Part shown: piece by piece, positions 1-7,493 of the stretch
Position numbering within the stretch: the stretch's first letter is position 1
Layout of the letters: each line of letters begins with the position of its first letter
Assembly (NCBI GenBank): GCA_001931905.2
Contig: MSJI02000816.1
Location: 1,782 to 27,830 of the forward strand
Source of the DNA: Cladosporium sp. IMV 00045
Taxonomy: Eukaryota; Ascomycota; Dothideomycetes; Cladosporiales; Cladosporiaceae
Length of the DNA stretch: 26,049 bases
Direction: 5' to 3'
Position numbers and translations under genes: made by a program
The notes under the pieces: generated by a model
Seen by the model: the letters and a program-made list of their open reading frames with translations, nothing else
What the model was told of the DNA's origin: nothing
Database searches by the model: none

Positions 1-172
1 TTTTTTTTTCGTATTCATATTGTATGCAAGCAATCTAGCTTATGACAACCCGTAGCTAATTACTAGAGAACTTCCAATTACCTCGACGTGTCTCTCGCTT
101 TTCTTCTTCCCTTATGCTCCTGCTCGCCGTCCCGACTTCGTCGAGCCGCCACGGCTTTCGGGCTTTGAGCCC
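1..172 (-). mobile_element. 5'-truncated Tad-like LINE, 3' UTR and poly(A) end
   Basis: Read on the minus strand, this block ends in a run of nine A (T1-T9, cut by the window edge). It matches the 3' end of the LINE copy at 24553-25173. Shared blocks include the AGCCGTGGCGGCT segment, the GTCGGGACGGCGAGCAGGAGCA segment in its core, and the terminal GTCATAAGCTAGAT...GCTTGCATACAATATGA segment just before the A-run. The match stops near position 170, where the sequence changes abruptly to gypsy sequence, so this is a 5'-truncated insertion into the old gypsy copy. No coding sequence remains. The target duplication cannot be tested because the far side lies outside the window. Confidence 0.85.
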
Positions 173-198
173 TAATGCTCTTGCATTTGCTGTGCTGC
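173..198 (-). pseudogene. Left half of an old gypsy pol fragment split by Gypsy1
   Basis: The stretch reading GCTCTTGCATTTGCTGTGCTGC is nearly identical to Gypsy1 pol at about 940-961. It continues directly into the sequence at 5598 once the 5394-bp Gypsy1 insertion and one copy of the GCTGC duplication are removed. It is the remaining left part of an older related element, cut on its other side by the LINE at 1-172. Confidence 0.75.
194..198. repeat. Gypsy1 target-site duplication, left copy (GCTGC)
   Basis: GCTGC here is repeated exactly at 5593-5597 on the other side of Gypsy1. Five-bp duplications are normal for Ty3/gypsy integrases. Confidence 0.9.
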
Positions 199-427
199 TG
201 ACACGGGCTCAAGTAGAATGTTTTTCACAAAGTACTAGGCTATCTACCAAATTGCAAAGCTAAAGAGAAGAGGTGTCAAAGACAGGGTGAGCATGTATAG
301 TACATATACTGTACAATGCCCATCATGCAACTATCGTACGATTATTGTGGGTCTCGTATGTGAACCGTGGTCCTATAGTCAAGGGCATCTTCAGGCATAG
401 CCGGACATCAGGGTGTAGCCTGTGACA
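199..427 (-). repeat. Gypsy1 3' LTR (229 bp)
   Basis: On the minus strand the LTR begins TGTCACAGGC and ends CCCGTGTCA, giving TG...CA termini. I found no difference from the copy at 5364-5592. It contains a TATA-like GTATATGTACTATAC segment in the middle and the AGCTTTGCAA primer-match sequence (plus-strand 252-261) about 50-60 bp further downstream. Confidence 0.95.
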
Positions 428-3400
428 TTACCTCCCCCCTCCGGAAGAAGGGCCGTCATTAAATCTTGCATCGCCATGTCGGGTTTCAAATGCACGCAAA
501 GCGTCTGTCTGATTAACGTTGACCAGGGGTTCCCAACTAGGAGCAGCGAAGCCCGTCCACTTTACGAGGGCTTCCCTTCGACCCCCTCGTCCGATCCGTC
601 GTGTGCGACACCGGAGGACCGCCTCGACTCCATACCAGGGCTCACCGTCTTGGATTGCTAACGCGGGTGGCTGAGAGTCGTCTCTCGTCTGAGATGGGAG
701 GCCGTCGCTTGCCGCAGGGCGCAGAAGGGATACATGGAACTTGTTATGAATCCCCGGGGGTACGTCCAATTCGTAGAAATGGGGTGACTGCCTGTACACT
801 TTCGTGACCGTGTACTTGGCATGAAGCCAGTCGAGCTTCTTGCTGGTTCGCATCGTCTTGATGTTCTTGAGACTGAGCCACACTTTGTCGCCTTTCTTGA
901 AGGACCATGGAGGGTCTCGTTTCCGGTTCGCGTAGTGCTCTTGCATTTGCTGTGCTGCAGCCATGGCGGACTGAGCAAAATCTTGGGCCTCGCGTAGTTT
1001 GGAGATAATTGCTTCGCCTTTCTCTCTAGGGTTTCTGATACGGTCATCTGTCGAGGGCATGTAGTTGGTCGTGATCGTTTCCGCGTTATAACCGTGACTC
1101 AGGAAGAACGGGCTAACTCCCGTCGTGGAGGCGACCTTGTTATCGAGGGCTATCTGGGCTAATGGCAGCCATCTCGTCCAGTCAGACTGTTCGTACGCGA
1201 CGAAAGCACGCAGATAGGCCTCCACTTCTTGGTTGCGCCGCTCGGTGGATCCGTCGGTCTCGGGATGGTACGCAGTCGAGAGTCTGTGGTTCACGCGCAG
1301 CAGCTCGGTGACCCTTCTCCATAGACCGTTTACAAACTGGGATCCTCGGTCCGATACAATGCTTTTCGGGATCCAGTGGTATGGAACGTAACGTCCTATG
1401 AAAAGATGGGCGACATGTTCTGCGTCAAACTGACCGGGTAGTACCGGTAGCAAAATGGTACCTTTGCTTAGACGGTCTGTGATAACGAGAAGGATCGTTG
1501 CTCTGGAATCTTCTGCAGGCGGGAGGTCGGTGATGAAATCCATAGAGATCTCTTGCCATATACGTGAGGGTACCGGGAGGGGCTTCAACATTCCTTTCTT
1601 CTTGTCCCGCCATATCGTGGTTCGTCCACAAATGTCACAGTTGCGCAGGAAGCGACGGACGTCTTGATTCATACCTGGCCAGTAGAACTGTCGTGCAAGG
1701 AGGTCGATCGTAGTGTCTCTGCCCGGGTGTCCGCCTAGGAAAGAGTCATGCACTTTTTGAATCACACCCGTCGTCAATGGCTCGTGCCCGGGCATCCAGA
1801 TTCGTTCCCGATAGTGCAAGAGGCTGTCCTTCACTTCACACTCTCCCGTAGCTATCCTCAGATCAAGGTGTTTCGGAAAATGTCGATCACCTTGTAGGAT
1901 TGCATCTCGTGCTTGGCGGTAGGCTTGCTTGACGTCCTCCGCTTGCAATGCCTCCGCCCACAGCCTCTGAAGGTCGTCGTCATCGGTGAAGGGACACGGT
2001 AAGTGGACGTCGGTCGTGTTGACCCATAAGGCTTTGGGGAGCAGTGTTCTCTGCCGTTCGGCGAGCCTTGTGTCACCTATACCCTTGGGCACGTCCTGCT
2101 CTCTTCTCGACAGTGCGTCTGGGATTGCGGCATGCTTTCCAGGGCGGTGCTGTAGTTGGAATGAGAAAGGGACTAGTAGCTCCGCCCATCGTACTTGTCG
2201 TTCGTTCAACAGCCGCTTTGTCATAAACGGTTCTAGGTTTTTGTGATCGGTGAGGATCGTGAACGGCTTGCTTAGCCCTCGAAGCTCGCTGTTCCACTCC
2301 TTCACACATTTGACTATTGCCAGTAGTTCCTTGTCGTGGATATCGTAGTTACATTCGGCCGGTGAGTGCCTGGCCGAGAAGAAAGCGACCGGTCTCCATG
2401 CTTGCAATGTCGTGTCTCGCTGGGTCAACACTCCGCCGGATGCCCACCCCGAAGAGTCGGGCTCCAGTCGGGTCTCTCGGTCTGGGTCATACGTTGCCAG
2501 GACAGGTGCGTGGGTGAAACTTTTCTTGAGAGAGTCAAAAGCCTTCTGCCGTTCTGGGGTCCATTGGAATGGAGTATCCTTCTTCGTCAGGTCTGTCAAA
2601 GGCTTTACCGTGTCGGTATAGCCATTGATGAACAGCCGATAGTAGTTGGCGAATCCAAGGAAAGACCTTACCGCTTTCACCGTGGTTGGGCGCTGCCAGT
2701 CAAGAATCGCCTTGACCTTCTCCGGGTCCATTCGTATGCCAGCGCCGACTTCGACGATGTAACCCAGATACTTGGTGGCTTTGGTTTCAAACTCGCACTT
2801 GTTGAGGTCAAGAGTGATATTGTGATCCAGCAAACGTTGCAAAACCTGGGAGACTTTGGCGCGATGGTCCTTCAAGTCGCCAGTCGTGAAGATCAAAATG
2901 TCGTCGACGTACGCTGAACAAAAGTCGTCAAGGTAGTCGCGGAGGATCCAGTTCAGGAATCGTTGGAACGTTGCAGGTGATCCTGTCAGACCGAACGGAC
3001 AGACCTTCCATTCGAACAGACCGTAACGGGTACGGAAAGCTGTCTTCCATTCGTCTCCCTTTGCGACGCGCACTCTGTGAAACGCGGCGGAGACATCAAG
3101 TTTCGTCAACCACTTGGCCTTGTTTAGCGCAGCCAGCGTTTCTCGGATGAGCGGGAGAGGGTAACGGTCTTTGCGGGTGATGGCGTTCAGGCCCCGATAG
3201 TCGACACAGAAGCGTAACCCTCCGCCCGGTTTCTTCGCAAAGAGGACAGGTGCCGCAGCTGGCGATTTGCTCTCACGGATGAAATCATTATCCAGCAAAC
3301 GAGTGAGCTCTTTGCGTAACACCAGTAGCTCATCGCGGCTCATGCCGTAGAGCGGTCCCCATGGCACTTCCTTCTGTCTGCCATTGTCGTCCAATTCCAG

Positions 3401-4171
3401 AGGAATCTCGTGGTCGATGCCAGGTCGGTGAGGCGGTAGCTTGGCCGCCTCACTCGGATCGAAGACGCTAGTATACTTCCGGTAGTGTTCAGGGAGGCGA
3501 TTGACGATCTCCGCCAGTGACAACGTCGGTTTCGTCCTCAGTGCCTTTTCGATGTCTGCCAAGCTCGCAGCAAATACCTCGATGTTGCTGTTCGACCGCT
3601 TCGAGCGCCGTGCGAGCCCTGCGTAGGTGCTAGACATAACTTGGACGACCTTGAAGTTCTTGATCGTTGGATCCGACTCGTCGTCCATTCCTTCGTCGCT
3701 CAGGACCGATGTGCCGTCCGGGAAGACCAGTCTAGATTTCTTTTCGTCGATCGTGGCGCCTTCTTGTCGGGTCCACGGTCGCCCGAGGATCCAGTCCTCC
3801 GTCAGGTGAGGGACAACATATGCGAACGCCTTGCTGTTCTTGTGCGCTCCGATATCCAAAGAGAAACTGGTGACATGGCTCACCTCTCCTTCGTTACTTA
3901 CACCTTGTGCACCCTGCAGGCGTCTCGAAGGCACTTGCAGTAAAGGAAGGCGTAGCCTTGTCGCTAAAGTCTTGCTGATGAGTGCGTATGCCGCTGAGCC
4001 CGGATCCACCAGCGCTCTTGCTTGAGAGTAGTCGTTGATCAAAGCAGTGGTGTGGAACAAGGAGCATTCCATCTTTGGCTGAAAACGTGGCCATTCGTGC
4101 TTTAATTGTTCGCTATCTCTGTACGGCGGTCGCTCCCACACACGTCTTCGTGCGAGAGCTACTCTTTTCCC
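428..4171 (-). CDS. Gypsy1 Pol (protease, RT, RNase H, integrase, chromodomain), reached by -1 frameshift
   Basis: The frame is open from 4180 to the TAA at 428-430 and overlaps the end of gag in the -1 frame. No ATG begins it, so it is probably made as Gag-Pol. Counting from the GTG at 4141 (1237 codons), the protease motif is near residues 46-48 and reads DPG rather than the usual DSG/DTG. Reverse transcriptase follows, with the KLDV Asp near 349 and YVDD at 411-414. RNase H has Asp562, Glu605, Asp632 and Asp675. The integrase zinc site is His798, His805, Cys835 and Cys838, and its DDE triad is Asp868, Asp931 and Glu967. A chromodomain lies at about 1167-1220 with WTGF and WEP motifs. The last codons, a Gly-rich tail, are the polypurine tract itself. 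Apart from the protease triplet, all catalytic residues I looked for are present. Confidence 0.95.
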   Translation of the reverse strand, partial: GKRVALARRRVWERPPYRDSEQLKHEWPRFQPKMECSLFHTTALINDYSQARALVDPGSAAYALISKTLATRLRLPLLQVPSRRLQGAQGVSNEGEVSHVTSFSLDIGAHKNSKAFAYVVPHLTEDWILGRPWTRQEGATIDEKKSRLVFPDGTSVLSDEGMDDESDPTIKNFKVVQVMSSTYAGLARRSKRSNSNIEVFAASLADIEKALRTKPTLSLAEIVNRLPEHYRKYTSVFDPSEAAKLPPHRPGIDHEIPLELDDNGRQKEVPWGPLYGMSRDELLVLRKELTRLLDNDFIRESKSPAAAPVLFAKKPGGGLRFCVDYRGLNAITRKDRYPLPLIRETLAALNKAKWLTKLDVSAAFHRVRVAKGDEWKTAFRTRYGLFEWKVCPFGLTGSPATFQRFLNWILRDYLDDFCSAYVDDILIFTTGDLKDHRAKVSQVLQRLLDHNITLDLNKCEFETKATKYLGYIVEVGAGIRMDPEKVKAILDWQRPTTVKAVRSFLGFANYYRLFINGYTDTVKPLTDLTKKDTPFQWTPERQKAFDSLKKSFTHAPVLATYDPDRETRLEPDSSGWASGGVLTQRDTTLQAWRPVAFFSARHSPAECNYDIHDKELLAIVKCVKEWNSELRGLSKPFTILTDHKNLEPFMTKRLLNERQVRWAELLVPFSFQLQHRPGKHAAIPDALSRREQDVPKGIGDTRLAERQRTLLPKALWVNTTDVHLPCPFTDDDDLQRLWAEALQAEDVKQAYRQARDAILQGDRHFPKHLDLRIATGECEVKDSLLHYRERIWMPGHEPLTTGVIQKVHDSFLGGHPGRDTTIDLLARQFYWPGMNQDVRRFLRNCDICGRTTIWRDKKKGMLKPLPVPSRIWQEISMDFITDLPPAEDSRATILLVITDRLSKGTILLPVLPGQFDAEHVAHLFIGRYVPYHWIPKSIVSDRGSQFVNGLWRRVTELLRVNHRLSTAYHPETDGSTERRNQEVEAYLRAFVAYEQSDWTRWLPLAQIALDNKVASTTGVSPFFLSHGYNAETITTNYMPSTDDRIRNPREKGEAIISKLREAQDFAQSAMAAAQQMQEHYANRKRDPPWSFKKGDKVWLSLKNIKTMRTSKKLDWLHAKYTVTKVYRQSPHFYELDVPPGIHNKFHVSLLRPAASDGLPSQTRDDSQPPALAIQDGEPWYGVEAVLRCRTRRIGRGGRREALVKWTGFAAPSWEPLVNVNQTDALRAFETRHGDARFNDGPSSGGGR
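431..442 (-). other. Gypsy1 polypurine tract
   Basis: The sense strand reads GGAGGGGGGAGG, followed by TAA and then the 3' LTR. This is the plus-strand primer for reverse transcription. It is also coding: it specifies the final Gly-rich residues of Pol, and the stop codon fills the 3-nt gap to the LTR. Confidence 0.85.
4132..4171 (-). promoter_or_regulatory. Gag/Pol -1 programmed frameshift signal (GGGAAAA plus stem-loop)
   Basis: The heptamer GGGAAAA lies at 4171-4165. It is phased as G GGA AAA in the gag frame, two codons before the TAG at 4161-4159, so it fits the X XXY YYZ rule. A 5-nt spacer (GAGTA) follows. Then a 28-nt segment (4159-4132) can fold: an outer stem GCTCTC with GGGAGC (one G-U pair), an inner stem CACG with CGTG, and the loop AAGA. 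Slipping back one base enters the open pol frame directly. Heptamer, spacing and structure all match established -1 frameshift sites. Use of the signal is inferred, not shown. Confidence 0.8.
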
Positions 4172-5280
4172 GACTCGTCGTCAGTCTCTGGGAGAGCCAT
4201 GGCTTCGTCGATGGACCCGTCTCCCTCAACACCCATGTCTGCTTTCATGACATCCAAGGGTCGCTGTGCTGGAAGGAAGTTACACTTCCTTATAATATGG
4301 CCTGGGCGGCCACACCTGAGACACAAGTTCTTCTGCTTCCTGTAGGCGATAGTTTCTTGCGATACCCATTTGGCTCTTCGCCCTTCCCGTTCTGGCTGAG
4401 TGTTGTTGATCTTGAGCACTCTGGTGGGTTCCCAATCCATAGCCTCGGCTTCGCTCCGCGCACTCGTGCTGAGAGAAGGAGTGGTTGTCACCTGGCTTGA
4501 TTCCATAGGTCGCGAGTCTGTTGCTCCGCGCCGATGGTCATTCTTATAGTTTCGGAGAGAAGCCAGCTTGCTTCCAACGGAGTGCAAATGTGAGACTAGC
4601 ATGCCATACCCTTCTTCGAGACTGGGGCAGAAGCTGACGAGGTGCTGTTGCATCTCGTAATTGAGTGCAAGGTGCAGATACGTAACGCGCTGGGCCTCGC
4701 TGAACTCCTGCCCACCCGCATTCGCCAGGGCGGTTTCGAATCGTGGCAGGAAATTGGCGAACGCTTCATTTTCCCTTTGCCTCAGAGAAGCTAGCGTTCT
4801 CAAGGCGCGCGACTTCTTATTTGGATCGTTGTATATCGTCCCGAGGTACGATAGGAATGCACCCCCATCCCCGGTTCCGTCGTATGTCTTCTCCTCCACG
4901 TACGCCCGAACAGTCTTCAGCGCGTCTCCTTGGAGGCGGTGGAACAAGTAGAGAAATTGGTCGTAGTCGCTGCCGATGCTAATCCCATCTACACGGAGCT
5001 TCGATACCGCTTGTAAGTGCCATTCGTCCCAGTCAGAACGCTTTCCAGAGTAGGTGCACAGAAGTGGTAGCTTTTCTCTCGGCCATTTCTCCGCTGCCGT
5101 TGGCGCTGACGTTGCTAGCGTAGAGTTGTTCGTTGCGGGGGTGGCTGGCGCCTCCTCCCTTGAAGGGGCGCTGGCCCGCAACTCGTGAAGTTCGCGCGTC
5201 AACCTCAGAACCATTTCTTGTAGTGTACGAAGTCCTTGTTGGTCGGTGGAGTTGTGTTCGTCGCTCATGTCGTGCTCCAT
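4159..5280 (-). CDS. Gypsy1 Gag, 373 aa, with CCHC zinc knuckle
   Basis: I take the ATG at 5280 as the start. The frame is open further upstream almost to the LTR, but only non-ATG codons occur there. An N-terminal polar helical segment and a Ser/Thr/Ala-rich linker (to about residue 68) lead into a retrotransposon Gag core at roughly 68-243, containing the LRQRENEAFANFL motif typical of the family. One zinc knuckle CLRCGRPGHIIRKC (CX2CX4HX4C) lies at about 320-333. The tail is acidic and ends ESGKE before TAG. Gag forms the virus-like particle and binds the RNA. Its last codons overlap pol and contain the frameshift heptamer. Confidence 0.92.
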   Translation of the reverse strand: MEHDMSDEHNSTDQQGLRTLQEMVLRLTRELHELRASAPSREEAPATPATNNSTLATSAPTAAEKWPREKLPLLCTYSGKRSDWDEWHLQAVSKLRVDGISIGSDYDQFLYLFHRLQGDALKTVRAYVEEKTYDGTGDGGAFLSYLGTIYNDPNKKSRALRTLASLRQRENEAFANFLPRFETALANAGGQEFSEAQRVTYLHLALNYEMQQHLVSFCPSLEEGYGMLVSHLHSVGSKLASLRNYKNDHRRGATDSRPMESSQVTTTPSLSTSARSEAEAMDWEPTRVLKINNTQPEREGRRAKWVSQETIAYRKQKNLCLRCGRPGHIIRKCNFLPAQRPLDVMKADMGVEGDGSIDEAMALPETDDESGKE

Positions 5281-5351
5281 TGTTCGGCTGGCAATTCTCG
5301 TGCGCCAAGCTTCGAAGCACAATGGATTCGTGCCGTTCGTCTGTTGATAAG

Positions 5352-5361
5352 AGCTTTGCAA
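5352..5361 (-). other. Gypsy1 self-priming primer-binding site
   Basis: On the sense strand, bases +3 to +12 after the 5' LTR read TTGCAAAGCT. This is exactly complementary to AGCTTTGCAA inside the LTR (plus-strand 5417-5426). There is no TGG start as expected for pairing to a tRNA 3' end. The Tf1/sushi group of chromoviruses primes reverse transcription with the 5' end of its own mRNA folded back on such a site, and the LTR match sits where transcription could start, downstream of the TATA-like segment. Confidence 0.65.
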
Positions 5362-5363
5362 AA

Positions 5364-5592
5364 TGACACGGGCTCAAGTAGAATGTTTTTCACAAAGTAC
5401 TAGGCTATCTACCAAATTGCAAAGCTAAAGAGAAGAGGTGTCAAAGACAGGGTGAGCATGTATAGTACATATACTGTACAATGCCCATCATGCAACTATC
5501 GTACGATTATTGTGGGTCTCGTATGTGAACCGTGGTCCTATAGTCAAGGGCATCTTCAGGCATAGCCGGACATCAGGGTGTAGCCTGTGACA
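5364..5592 (-). repeat. Gypsy1 5' LTR (229 bp)
   Basis: This is identical by eye to the 3' LTR at 199-427, and it carries the promoter for the element's transcript. The TATA-like GTATATGTACTATAC segment is followed downstream by AGCTTTGCAA, the candidate mRNA 5' end that pairs with the primer site at 5352-5361. Confidence 0.95.
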
Positions 5593-5597
5593 GCTGC
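5593..5597. repeat. Gypsy1 target-site duplication, right copy (GCTGC)
   Basis: This is an exact copy of 194-198, immediately outside the 5' LTR. Confidence 0.9.
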
Positions 5598-6269
5598 GGC
5601 CATAGCGGGTTGAGCAAAGTCTTGAGCCTCGCGCAGATTGGAGATAATCGCTTCGCCCTTTTCTTTCGGGCTTCTTATACGGTCTCTCGCCGAGGGCATG
5701 TAGTTCGTCGTGATTGTTTCTGCGTTGTAACCGTGGCCCAGGAAGAACGGACTAACTCCCGTTGTGGAGGCAGCCTTGTTATCGAGGGCTATCTAGGCTA
5801 ATGGCAGCCACTTTGTCCAGTCGAATTGTTCGTACGCGACGAAAGCACGCAGATAGGCCTCCACTTCTTGGTTGCGACGCTCGGTGGATCCGTCGGTCTC
5901 GGGATGGCACGCAGTTGAGAGTCTGTGGTTCACGCGCAGCAGCTCACAGGTCCGACTCCACAGGCCGTTTACAAACTGTCACCCTCGGTCCGATACGATG
6001 CTTTTCGGGACCCAGTGATACAGAACGTACCGTTCTATGAAGAGATGGGTGACGTGTTCTGCGTCAAACTTGACCGGATAGTACTGGTAGCAAAATGGTC
6101 CTTTGCTTAGGCGGTCTGCGATAACGAGAAGGATCGTTGCCCTGGAACTTTCCGTAGGTGGGAGGTCGGTGATGAAGTCCATAGGGATCTCTTGCCAGAT
6201 ACGTGAGGAACCGGAAGGGGCTTTAACATTCCTTTCTTCTTTTCACGCCATATGGTGGTTCGCCCACAC
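5593..6269 (-). pseudogene. Old gypsy integrase-region fragment hosting Gypsy1
   Basis: The segment is colinear with Gypsy1 pol 957-1634, covering the integrase core and the following linker, at about 85% nucleotide identity by eye. It is broken. A CAG codon has become TAG (plus-strand CTA at 5793-5795), and paired small indels change the reading frame between the DRLSK and FDAEHV motifs compared with Gypsy1. A short piece at 5979-6182 still reads as integrase core, including MDFITDLPP and SDRG. Homology stops sharply near 6269, where an unrelated gag start is joined. It is a dead relative of Gypsy1, not a second half of the same copy. Confidence 0.9.
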
Positions 6270-6498
6270 GAACGTTCCAACGAGGCGCTGATGCAGCAAC
6301 TTCAGAGGTACGCTCTCCCTCTTGTTTCGCTTGTCCGCTCGCTCGCTTCGGTTGGTCGCGCACATGAAGCTCTTCCATTCGCGCGTGTCGCTCTATTTCC
6401 CGTGCTTGCTCTGCCATCGCTCGTGCGCGTTGCTCATTTCCTCTGGCTCGTCGCACTTCTCCCAGTAAAGCTTCAAGGGTCTGGGGCCTGCCGGCCAT
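6270..6498 (-). pseudogene. Truncated N-terminus of a different retroelement Gag
   Basis: ATG at 6498 opens about 76 codons before the junction with the old integrase fragment. The peptide starts MAGRPQTLEALLGEV. It is strongly charged, rich in Arg, Glu and Ala, and likely a helix or coiled coil, as at the start of many fungal gypsy Gag proteins. After the junction the frame runs into out-of-frame integrase sequence and stops near 6223. Identification as Gag rests on composition and on the LTR-like sequence immediately upstream; no conserved core or zinc knuckle remains. Confidence 0.45.
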
Positions 6499-6545
6499 CC
6501 TGCGTGAATGTTTGCGGCCGCGAAATCCGTAGTTACGATCTCAGA

Positions 6546-6881
6546 TGCTAACAAGTTTAACAGTTAAGTGCACAAAGAGAGACGCTAAAAATCGAACCCA
6601 ACGAGGTTTTAATCAATAGAGGGCATAGAATTTTGTTGAACCCCAGGATCGAGCACGGTAAGCGACGGTGTCCCCTACCAGTCCGTGCATGGCCGAAAGT
6701 GGTGAGCATCAAGCACAAAGCGCAAACTCTAAATCATCGCGAGAAGCAAGCTCATTCAGTGAACAAGCTCACGAAGACAAGCATGACGCAGCCTAGGCTG
6801 GGGCCCTTCCAGACAACGTATGTGCCTCTTTTATGGGTTCGGGAAGGCCGTAACATGGATAAGGTAGTACAGGGCCTGACA
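6546..6881 (-). repeat. Candidate 5' LTR of the chimeric element (336 bp)
   Basis: On the minus strand the segment starts TGTCAGGCCC and ends TTGTTAGCA, so it has TG...CA ends, and it carries a TATA-like CCCATAAAAGAGG about 50 bp in. The candidate Gag start at 6498 follows 48 bp after the end. No second copy exists in the window and I could find neither a clear tRNA primer site nor a self-priming match, so the boundaries are provisional. Confidence 0.4.
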
Positions 6882-7113
6882 ATAATAATGGATGGCCACC
6901 CCCCTGCTAGTGCACTGCGGCTACCTAACCAAAAGAGGGATAGTAATTAAATGACGTAGTCTTTATCAGTAAGGCATATAGCTTCTACTTTTTCAGTCAA
7001 CGCAACGTAACAATGCTAGGCTAAAAGCTTGATTCGTATATATAAAGCTAAATTATAGCTTTTTACTGATATACTTAGTGCTTTCTAAGCCATATTTCAG
7101 AATTCCTTAGTAT
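6882..7113. other. AT-rich spacer, no gene seen
   Basis: This is short non-coding sequence that becomes AT-rich after about 6940, with repeated TATA, TTTAG and AAGCT words. It lies between the candidate LTR and the RIP-like LTR and may be decayed repeat DNA. I see no ORF, RNA gene or element end in it. Confidence 0.5.
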
Positions 7114-7349
7114 TGTCACAATCAGATCTCAGAGCCTTATGACATTACATAAGATTGCTAGAAAAGCAGGTAAGCTAGGCTTTAGCTTAACCTGCGCTTC
7201 TCCTTTACAACCAATTTGTAGCTCTTTAAGCTACGTCTTTGTTATCTAGCGACCTGCTAGGTTATAACTAGGACTGTATATAGCTCTGTATCTGATCTGA
7301 TTGGTAGCTACACCTACCTACTATACACGCTGCTTTCTGCCTATTATAA
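7114..7349 (+). repeat. RIP-like degraded LTR related to Gypsy2, inverted
   Basis: The plus strand here aligns end to end with the Gypsy2 LTR read on its own sense strand. It begins TGTCACAATCAGATC and ends near CTGCTTTCTGCCTATT. Nearly all differences are C-to-T or G-to-A. Examples are GTGAAGCCGAAGCCC changed to GTTAAGCTAAAGCCT, and GGATGACGAAG changed to AGATAACAAAG (read on the complementary strand). This pattern is typical of RIP or heavy methyl-C deamination. No internal element sequence is evident on either side, so it may be a solo LTR. It is oriented opposite to Gypsy2. Confidence 0.8.
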
Positions 7350-7493
7350 TAAGAGTGATAGCTAGTAGCAGGAAGTTAACTAAGAGGTAGGCTTCTCAGG
7401 TATGAATAATAGAGAGTGATAACAATCTGACTGATTAATGTACTTAGATAGTGAATTCAAGCACTAGCTTCGTTACTTAGATTAAGCACAAAG
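7350..7493. other. AT-rich spacer before Gypsy2
   Basis: The sequence is AT-rich and non-coding. A faint similarity to the Gypsy2 leader (GGTAGGCTTCTCAGGTATG against its CTACCTTAGGTATGG) hints that it could be a mutated internal start of the inverted copy, but this is too weak to call. Confidence 0.4.

Larger units (their letters stand above)
199..5592 (-). mobile_element. Gypsy1: complete Ty3/gypsy chromovirus (5394 bp)
   Basis: This is a full-length LTR retrotransposon on the minus strand. It has two 229-bp LTRs that look identical base for base, a perfect 5-bp target duplication (GCTGC), a self-priming-type primer site next to the 5' LTR, gag, a -1 frameshift signal, a pol frame with no stop, a polypurine tract and the 3' LTR. 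The pol order protease, reverse transcriptase, RNase H, integrase, chromodomain defines a Ty3/gypsy chromovirus. Identical LTRs and open frames imply a recent insertion that may still be active. It landed inside a diverged copy of a related element. The internal coding sequence is about 85% identical (by eye) to that flanking copy in the part that can be compared. Confidence 0.95.

Noticed and set aside
2366..2917. 183-codon plus-strand frame opposite Gypsy1 pol
   Set aside because: It lies antisense to the RT/RNase H coding region, has no recognisable domain and no independent signals; it is a shadow of a high-constraint gene.
5281..5361. Extended Gag of Gypsy1 starting at 5361
   Set aside because: That position is TTG, not ATG, and the extra segment overlaps the primer-binding site; the first ATG is at 5280.
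5352..5363. tRNA-type primer site next to the Gypsy1 5' LTR
   Set aside because: The sequence after the LTR does not begin with TGG, and no complement to a common tRNA 3' end was evident; the self-complementary site explains the position better.
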